From the NCBI GenBank assembly GCA_029959085.1, contig JARWIR010000015.1, forward strand, positions 9,237,017 to 9,301,016: DNA of 64,000 nucleotides, read 5' to 3'. How positions within the stretch are numbered: position 1 is the first letter of the stretch; each line of letters starts with the position of its first letter. The position numbers and the translations under genes are program-made. This document shows positions 57,422 through 64,000 of this stretch, piece by piece. The notes under the pieces are model-generated. The model saw only the letters and a program-made list of their open reading frames with translations. It did not search any database and was not told where the DNA came from. The DNA is from Nemophila menziesii. Taxonomy: Eukaryota; Streptophyta; Magnoliopsida; Boraginales; Hydrophyllaceae.

Positions 57422-57699
57422 ACCTGCACCACTAGATTCGATGACTAAGGCTCTGGCTAGTTAGCTCATCCCAACTGGTTGGAAAAGAAGAACTTTTATT
57501 AATAGATGAATAATGTTTACAAGACTTGTAGTGTTTGTTGCTTAGAATAATTCTTACAAATAATCCCTCTAGCCTATTTATACTAACTTAGTGGCGGTGT
57601 AATTAATTCTAGAAACTACTAAATTAATTTTAATACATCATTTCTAATACAAAGTTTTAATCATACCCCTCTAGGGGACCCGCGTCTGTGTAATTAACA

Positions 57700-57847
57700 C
57701 TTTACCACTTTTCAGTGTTTTCGTTACTCAGATTTACAAAATGGACGTCCATCTACAATACAATTTAGTGAGAGGCTTCCGTGGTTTCTTAATTCCTTAC
57801 CCTCTGATGATTGTGCTAAAGGTGGTAAAGGGGCTTATTCTAATAGC
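57700..57847 (+). pseudogene. NPC1: NPC1-like exon, copy A', cut at the duplication border
   Basis: The open exon reads CFRYSDLQNGRPSTIQFSER, LPWFLNSLPSDDCAKGG and KGAYSNS. It keeps 11 bases that copy A has lost, so it is the better version. At 57,847 NPC1 sequence ends and a different gene follows in the same frame. Confidence 0.85.
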
Positions 57848-58500
57848 AATTCCCAAATCGACAAATTACTTTTATGTCCGGTGAAGGATTTTCAACTAGC
57901 GTATTTTTACCTCTTTTCTGAGGGTTACTTCAAGCTCAAGGTCATATATCCAGTAGAAATGAAGTTTAGTTTCTCTTGCAAGGTAAGAAAATCTCGTCTA
58001 CTAATTTACTAAAATGTCCTTTGCCTTAAACATGTTACTTTCTCTTTACAGAATAAATGGGGTACAAGTATAACACCAATGATTCAATGGCCTGATAAAT
58101 CATTCACAATGGGTTTAACCCAAGCTTTAGCTTGGAAAAGAACTGGTCTTATAACAAAACCAACTGTTTAATTCAGGTAAAATTTAATTATATACTTTTT
58201 TATTTACATTAAATGGCACTTTACGATTTTACCCTTGCAGTTTATCCCCTACAATAGGTGGAAGTAACCCTAGGTTAAGAGGTGAAATTACACCTTCGTC
58301 AAAGGAGGAAATAAACATTGCTTGTGGATGTGCTTTTTTAAGACATCCTTCTGCTTTTGCTTCAATTGATGTAAGTTTATAAAGGACTAAACTGTCATAT
58401 TTTATGAAAACGAGGGATTAAATGATTTTTTATGTGTTTTATCAGCTTGGTAGATCGAAGATGAATGGGAATATAAGGAATACAGGAATTGATGTAATTT
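57848..58500 (+). pseudogene. TGD4-like gene fragment, four exons with a premature stop
   Basis: Exons at 57,848-57,982 (KLLLCPVKDFQLAYFYLFSE, EMKFSFSCK), 58,052-58,175 (NKWGTSITPMIQWPDKSFTM, LAWKRTGL), 58,241-58,370 (LSPTIGGSNPRLRGEITPSS, CGCAFLRHPSAFASID) and 58,446 to about 58,494 (LGRSKMNGNIRNTGID), all with GT/AG borders. The CGCA-HPSAFAS-LGRSK-NGN pattern resembles the C-terminal part of TGD4, a chloroplast outer-envelope lipid-transfer protein; I recall this from the family and did not align it. In exon 2 a TAA (58,168-58,170) stands where a Gln codon is expected. After GIDV the sequence becomes unrelated. Confidence 0.55.
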
Positions 58501-58579
58501 GGTGGGATTTTTCCCACCAATCAATATTTTAATGGGATTTTTCCAACCAAATAATAACTTAATTTGGTGGGATTCTTAC

Positions 58580-58966
58580 TTAATGATGTATTTTACTTAC
58601 TATTTTACTTACTGATGTAACATCTGGTAGTTCATTTCCAACTGAGTTACTGTTAGATAATCTAGATACATCTTCATCACCCTCGTGCGTTTGTGTTCCG
58701 TTTGAGGCTTGAGTTAAAGTTTGATCCTTTTGATTGTGTGTATCTTCCTTTATGGAATGTCCCATTTCCGAGAATTTTGTTACTGAAACTTGACTAAAAA
58801 CTGCAGGTTTTGTGAAAAAAAACTGATTGTGCGACCACTTTCCTGTGCCTAAATGAGATGCGAAAAGAGTGAATTTGAAGCTGGATTTTGGCGTGTTAAT
58901 AGTACATATATAAGGGATGATAGTGCGTGTGTCGGCTTGAAAAAATAGAATTTTTTGGAAGGTCAA
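58580..58966 (-). CDS. Unrecognised 128-codon open frame
   Basis: Begins MTFQKILFFQADTRTIIPY and ends with a Ser/Thr/Asn/Gln-rich tail (HNQKDQTLTQASNGTQTHEG). No domain or signal is clear to me. The surrounding sequence is a gene-fragment graveyard, so it may be part of a captured or truncated host gene, or chance. Confidence 0.25.
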   Translation of the reverse strand: MTFQKILFFQADTRTIIPYICTINTPKSSFKFTLFASHLGTGKWSHNQFFFTKPAVFSQVSVTKFSEMGHSIKEDTHNQKDQTLTQASNGTQTHEGDEDVSRLSNSNSVGNELPDVTSVSKIVSKIHH

Positions 58967-59112
58967 AAAGCTTTTGTAACTGGACTAAAAACTGTCTGAT
59001 TGTTTTTCACTTAAAGTCTTCAAATATGGGTTGGCCAGGTTAGATATTTCTCAATTTAGGTTTATTGAAGTACTCAGGTATACTAAAAAGTCATTTTTTC
59101 CCTTTTTCTCAG

Positions 59113-59278
59113 AGTAAGGAAAAGGCAGAAAAAAGTTCTAGCATTAGAGCATTCAATGAGTGAAAATTATTCTCAATTATGTGTAGTTGAAAAACTAGCA
59201 TTTGAACCTCCACCTATATATTATACACCATATGGTGCACATATGAAACAAAATGTTTTACTCTATAGGAGCTGGTGA
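59113..59278 (+). pseudogene. Possible last exon of an unrecognised host gene
   Basis: After a TTTTTCTCAG acceptor there is an open stretch of 54 codons: RKRQKKVLALEHSMSENYSQ, LCVVEKLAFEPPPIYYTPYG, AHMKQNVLLYRSW, then TGA. Codon use and composition look coding, but I cannot name it. It might belong to the same locus as the TGD4-like fragment, or be separate. Confidence 0.3.
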
Positions 59279-59454
59279 ATGATATTTAGTAGTATTTGCT
59301 TATACTAATTTTTTGTTTGTAATGCAAATAGGAACCTAATTAATGCTGCAAATATAGCTGCTTTATTCTATCGTTTTAACTTGTAAATATTTACAATGAG
59401 TTTTAATAAAATAAATTTTGTTGAACTAAATTTAAAAATATATATATATACAAA

Positions 59455-59645
59455 ATTTGGTGGAAAAAAAATTTGGTCGGAAAAATTTGACGGGAAGAAA
59501 CCGGTCGGAAAAATTTGGCGGGAAAAAATTGACCGGAAAAATATGCCGGAAATTTTGGTGGGAAAAAAATTGGTCGGAAAAATTCGCCGGAAAATTCTGG
59601 CGGGAAAAAATATGGCCGGAAAAGTTGGCCGGAATTTTTTTTATG
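59455..59645. repeat. Short degenerate tandem repeat
   Basis: Units of about 15-30 bases built on GGAAAAATT and GGCGGGAAAAAA or GGCCGGAAAA phrases, purine-rich on the plus strand. This makes two overlapping Lys/Gly/Trp-rich frames that are not genes. Confidence 0.8.
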
Positions 59646-59769
59646 GGAAATTTTAGTTTAATGGAAATATTTAGTCAAAGATATTATTGTCTAATTATGT
59701 TTTTTATATTAGACATGATTTTTAAATGTAATATCACCTTCTTCTAAAATGGTATTGGTAATTGTCTAA

Positions 59770-60007
59770 AAAATATAATTATATATATAATTAATTTCCT
59801 ATGAACTCTATTTTTTGAAATTGTCATCTAACTGCACCTGTTTTTTTTACTGTTATGCAAAATACACAACTTATTAATTATTTTATTTTATTACTTAATG
59901 TCATTACTTTTATTTTAGTATTTAATTTATTATCTTTTATTCATTACTCACAGAATCACTTTCCAAAAAAAAACATTACTTACAAAATCTCGTCTCTATA
60001 TTTGTGA

Positions 60008-60042
<35 letters not shown>

Positions 60043-60450
60043 TTTAATCGTTTATACAAGAATTTTTTTTCAAATATCAAACTTCTTATAAACTTGAATC
60101 TGATGATTTATAGATGAACCTCCATTGTCAAGTTCAATCATTAATTTAAAATTCTAAATTAGGTCAGTTTTTATAAAACTAAATTTTATTTTTCTATTTG
60201 AATTTATTACCTAATTACCAAAACTGATGATCTATAGATGAAACTCCATTTACAAGCTAACTCTTAAGTTTAAACTTTTAATTTTCAGTTCAGTTTTAAT
60301 AAGATCAAATTTTACTTTCTATTTTGATTTTATCAGTTTTTAGTGTTTTTTTCACTTTAATGCATAATTTTTTTTTGTTTCAAGACTGTTTATTTATTTT
60401 CTAAATGAGTTTTTTGTTAGTTTAATACATACCAAAATATAGAAACAACC
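59770..60450 (+). repeat. Third copy of part of the NPC1 3' flank
   Basis: Colinear with about 38,520-39,200 and 42,340-43,010 (for example ACTTAATGTCATTA, TTCAAATATCAAACTTCTTATAA and CACTTTAATGCATAATTT). Clearly more diverged than those two are from each other. Contains a (TA)n run at about 60,011-60,040. No gene. Confidence 0.7.
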
Positions 60451-60462
60451 TATTGATATTCA

Positions 60463-61207
60463 ATATACGTCCTAGAAAGGGGGGGTTGAATAGGATTATG
60501 AAAATTAGTCGGCTAATTTTATTTCAAGCAAATAAAATTAAAAGCTAATTTAAATCTTATTTCCTCAGTAAACTAGATGGTCATAAACTAGATAATAATA
60601 AGAGAGAATATAAGTTGAACATCTTCCAAGGTATTTAATATTAGTCGGGACTCTAACATCTTTCTAACTCCGGTCAGCATAGACTTAGGAAGCTATTATG
60701 TGGTATTACTAACCCCGTCAGGGTACCTCTACGTTACTTTTGAAAAATTAATATTATACCCAATTGAATAGGTGGTTAGTTAACCACCAGGCTTAATAAC
60801 GGATACCACACGTCTATATCCTAGTTCTATAATTAGACCCCCCCCCCCCCCTTCCGGATGATCGTCACCACTAACGAATAGACTAATTAATAAAACCTAT
60901 CCCTAATTAGCTAAGTCATTGATAGTAAAAAAGCACGAGTTTATAGTCAATACAAGATACTTCGACTTAATTTAAATTAATAATCCCAAATTCAAAAGCA
61001 TTAAATTAGAAAACTTAGGGTTTATCCCTTAATTGCGATTCTCAAGTATAATAAATTTAGCACATAAAAGTTACAAGAATTAAAAAAAATACATGATTTG
61101 GTGCTGATTTGTTGAGGATTGGTCGAAGACCAATCTTCTTCTCTTCTGCTCCGTGCTCCAAGCGATGTTGGCTTTCCCTCTCTTACAAATAAGTAGTTGG
61201 AGGGTCC
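60463..61207 (-). repeat. Partial Ty3-type LTR L8
   Basis: Shares with L7 and L5 the AGTCGGGACTCTAA phrase, the CCCGTCAGG phrase and the TTTATCCCTTAATTGCGATT phrase in the same order, but starts with an unrelated CGTCCTAGAAAGG leader. Poly-C at about 60,839-60,851. It ends where L7 begins, so L7 probably inserted into it. Confidence 0.5.
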
Positions 61208-63069
61208 TGGTGTGTTATTAGATTAAGTACGAAGATAAAGGAACCACAACTACCGCAAGTGTACGGTTGTCCGAAGTAATATATGATAATGAAGTTCGTT
61301 CTCAGGGGCAGATTAGGTTCAACTCCAATATTAATCAGATAATAAGAATAATTGTTTAACAGACAAGGAGAATAATATGATTTTTGTTTGGTTTTCTTAA
61401 AACTAAATATGCAATAAAATAGATTAACAGAAAAGAAATAATAAAGTAAAAGGACTAACTTCAGAGATGAGATATACTTGAGTCTCGCAAAGAATCCTCC
61501 TAACTAATATAATTTATGCTATGTTTAAGGGTAGAATTGGTATTAGTATACTAGTCGGGACTCTAATATCTCCTAGCCCCATGTCAGGTGGACCTAGGAG
61601 CTATCCTAAAGTACTATAAACACCTGTATGGTCGAATATGCCTCTTCAGATAATATGATTTTACCTCTTTGGCTATGTAATTAGTTAAGTCTGTCGGTCA
61701 ATAATGGACATTACACGGGGATTACCTAGATCTGTATTCAAACCCCCATGTCGGATGATCACTTCGCCACTAAAGTGCATAGCCTAAATACTAAAAGCTA
61801 TTTCTAGTTGTACCGAAAAGAAATAGTGATTAAGAACAAAGTAATATCCAATATCTAAGACCTAATTCAATTTATTCATAACAATCCCAAATTCAAAACA
61901 AAGATTAAATTCATTAGGGTTCATCCCTTTATTGCGATTCTCAAGTATATTAAAGTTTAGCTCATGATAAATTTAAAGACTTAAATTAAATAGATAGACA
62001 TCATATTCAATTACAGAAAAGAAATATATAACCTAAGGTTTAGATGACTATTGATGGAAGAACAGAATTCCTCCAGCACTAGCTTCTCCTTTGCCTTCTT
62101 GCTCTTGAAGTCTTTGACTCTCTCTCTAAGGATGTTGTAAATTGAATAATATGTGAGAGGTGGTTCTGACTCTCTCTCTAAAGATGTATATATTGAAGAA
62201 TAATTGAGAGGTGGTTCTGACTCTCTTTAAAGAAGTATATATTGAATGATTATTGAGAGGTACTGAATTATGAGGTCTAAAGCGTGTATTTATAGGTGTT
62301 AGCAAGCCCTAGGTCGAATTACTTGGAGTGGAAGACAAGGCAAGAACTCTTAAATTCGTAGCCATAAAATCTAGGAAAGGTAAGATTCATCTGCTTATTT
62401 GTTTTGGCCATATATCCTTCAATACTTATCCGTTTGACGCGTTCCAATATTCGAAACCGCTTGTCTCGGAAAGCTCTTTCCATTGGTCCAGACCACTCTC
62501 CCAAATTCCTATCCACTATTAAGTAATGGATTCGTCTTTGAAACGTGGCTGGAATTTCAGATTCATAAGGCAGCTTTATCTTTTCCATCTTTGCATATAT
62601 CCTTCCTTAATCTTCTTATTTCCATGTAAATCTCTTTCCTTTACTTCTTTGACTTGACTTGGTCTCTAATTAATTACCATATATCTTTTAAAGCTTCACA
62701 ATAAATAAATATTTAAACCACATATGCTTTAAAAAGAATAAATCAATAATTCAAGACCAGAAATAGGAAAGTGCACTCTAAAATTAGAAACTCAACTCAA
62801 ATACTTCCTAACACACTAAAATACCCTAAGACTTTAATTCTCACTTCTCCTCCTTGAATTGGTCTTTCATGAAATTCAAGAACCTACTAACTTTGCATTA
62901 AAAACAATCAAATTTACGCACAAAAGCTCTAAAAATGCAAATAGTCAATTTCCAAGGGGAGGAAGTGGAATGTGATAAAATATGCATAAAAGTCTATCAA
63001 ACAAGTCATTTATTAGCCTAAAAGGATGTCTCAAAAGGGCTAATAATTAGAACAAATAGGGAGACATCA
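61208..63069 (-). repeat. Ty3/Athila-like LTR L7
   Basis: TGATGTCTCCCTATTTG at 63,069 to AACACACCA at 61,208, 1.86 kb, with TATA box at 62,286-62,296. The upstream polypurine tract GGTTTGAGTTTGGGGTTT and a hairpin with a different stem (63,087-63,105) are present. No primer site follows 61,208, so it is a 3' LTR whose element body lies right of the window. Around 62,140-62,260 a short unit (TTGAGAGGTGGTTCTGACTC) is repeated. Confidence 0.7.
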
Positions 63070-64000
63070 AAACCCCAAACTCAAACCTTTGTCGTCCCGA
63101 CAAAGTAAAATAAAAACAAAGGATCTTTTAGGTGAACGCAAAAGGTAGAATCTAGTAAATATTCCCGAAGTACAACTTAAAAAAAATCTCATATAGTATC
63201 ATCTAAGAATTAATGTACACATACACATATCATGCAAAATCAAACACAAATAATATCAATCCAAAATTAATTTCACAATGCTAGAAGGTTACGCTTACTA
63301 CTTATCTCAAGATGGTGGCTATAGGGTGTTCCTAGATCTTTACTTGCTTTGAACGCTCCACTTAGCATACTCCCTATTAACTCACTGCGCATCTAGGAAT
63401 CACGAGGTCTTTACGGTTTTAGCGTAGGCTTAGGGTCGGTATGGTATGTATATTTGGTAAATTTTGAAGTGAGCTCTTGGCTCTCTCCTCACTTACCATC
63501 AATAAACTGTCCAAGAGCTTGAGTTTACACTCGAATAACGTTCTCACTCAACCCATTTGACGCGCTAATGTAGCGTCCCTAAATTAACCCAATAAGCACT
63601 AAAGATGATCACATAAAATTTTCACTTTGCCGGTCCGAATATATATTCCTTTCAACTCATTCATTTTTTTCCTTTTGTATAGCTATGACTCTCTTTTTAA
63701 TGTTGAGATATCATGCTATTTTTTTCATAAATTATGCCTTTTCATAACTTTAGATTTTTAGCTTCTATTTCATTTATTATTACCCCGGCAAAGGGTTACA
63801 ATGTATAAACCTGTGAATCATCATCAAAATATAGCATAGAGCACAATTTATAAGCTCAAAAATCCCAACCCAATGTAAATTCCCATATAGTGGACCCACC
63901 ACCCCAAACTCAAGCTCAAGACAGGAAGTCTCAGGATCGTGATTCAAGTGCGGGTCATATGGTCATGCCTAACAATCTAAAGGGATATTGGCTTATAATG
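63070..64000 (-). other. Ty3 pre-LTR region, copy 6 (cut by window)
   Basis: Diverged homologue of 12,891-13,830 (shared phrases CTTTGCCGGTCCGAATATAT, TTACCCCGGCAAAGGGTTAC and GTGGACCCACCACCCC). Module 1 would fall outside the window. No gene. Confidence 0.7.

Larger units (their letters stand above)
52908..57663 (-). mobile_element. Ty1/copia element (Tork/Tnt1-like), copy A'
   Basis: Same element as 30,211-34,575 with more of the 3' end kept. The polypurine tract TATTAAAGGGGAA and LTR start TGTTAAAATTAATAC are at about 53,403. The full 3' LTR (53,403-52,908) contains a MITE-like insertion, while the 5' LTR has an internal deletion. The remains of a primer site follow the 5' LTR (GTTGGGATGAGC, minus, about 57,470), poorly matching the usual initiator-Met site. 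Confidence 0.85.
47072..57847 (+). repeat. Segmental duplication, copy A' (10.8 kb)
   Basis: Sister of 24,341-34,770. Compared with A it has a 232-bp MITE-like insertion (53,020), a 52-bp triplication (57,077-57,232), a retained copia polypurine tract, and a different sequence beyond the right breakpoint. On its left the element continues into a complete pre-LTR and LTR L6, whereas A is cut at that point. A' is therefore closer to the ancestral left border. Confidence 0.85.

Noticed and set aside
59396..59747. Two overlapping Lys/Gly/Trp-rich proteins
   Set aside because: Product of the short tandem repeat in two frames.
1..64000. tRNA, rRNA, CRISPR array or bacterial operon
   Set aside because: None is visible. 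The GGCGCC sites are retroelement primer sites, not tRNA genes, and all host coding pieces have plant introns.

Overview
The window is AT-rich nuclear DNA from a flowering plant, probably a eudicot. The evidence is intron-split exons of plant genes (NPC1-like, TGD4-like, ABCC transporter, ELMO-domain, MAPKKK) embedded in nested plant retroelements: Ty3/gypsy elements of Athila/Tat type with tRNA-Asp primer sites, Ty1/copia of Tork/Tnt1 type, L1-type LINEs, a Helitron, a CACTA end and MITEs. I see no rRNA, tRNA or CRISPR and no complete host gene. Species and function calls come from recognising sequence, not from a search.

1-24,340: several rearranged copies of one Ty3 family. Its inferred order is LTR, tRNA-Asp PBS, gag, protease, (RT-integrase, lost here), GC-rich spacer, a PF20167/ATHILA-ORF1-like gene, a pre-LTR region, hairpin, polypurine tract, LTR. 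Copy 1 (1-8,122, plus) and copy 2 (11,341-15,672, minus) face each other around a gag-protease body in which protease is fused directly to the integrase C-terminus. A 4.1-kb non-autonomous Helitron (1,745-5,833, minus) sits in copy 1 and carries fragments of at least three genes. A 0.45-kb-arm inverted repeat (15,673-16,795) follows, then a gag-only element with two long direct repeats (17,297-24,340).

24,341-57,847: a direct segmental duplication, A (24,341-34,770) and A' (47,072-57,847). Each carries a PF20167 remnant, an LTR with a LINE nested in it, a second LINE, two NPC1 exons, a Tork-type copia element, and a further NPC1 exon. Between them, the NPC1 3' end itself occurs twice. Copy B (to 36,393) continues from A and is broken. 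Copy B' (39,941-41,123) keeps eight exons with intact splice sites and frame. A CACTA terminus ends exactly where B' begins. A LINE and another Ty3 3' end fill 43,021-47,071.

57,848-64,000: the NPC1 exon of A' breaks and continues in frame into a TGD4-like gene fragment. Then come two unrecognised coding-like stretches, a short GC-accented tandem repeat, a third partial copy of the NPC1 3' flank, and two more Ty3-type LTRs on the minus strand running out of the window.

The genes do not form a pathway; the window is a record of insertion, capture, duplication and decay. The most distinctive signals are the hairpin with compensatory changes next to the polypurine tract, the duplicated hairpin-purine module, the multi-gene Helitron, and the NPC1 duplication with one intact and one decayed copy.
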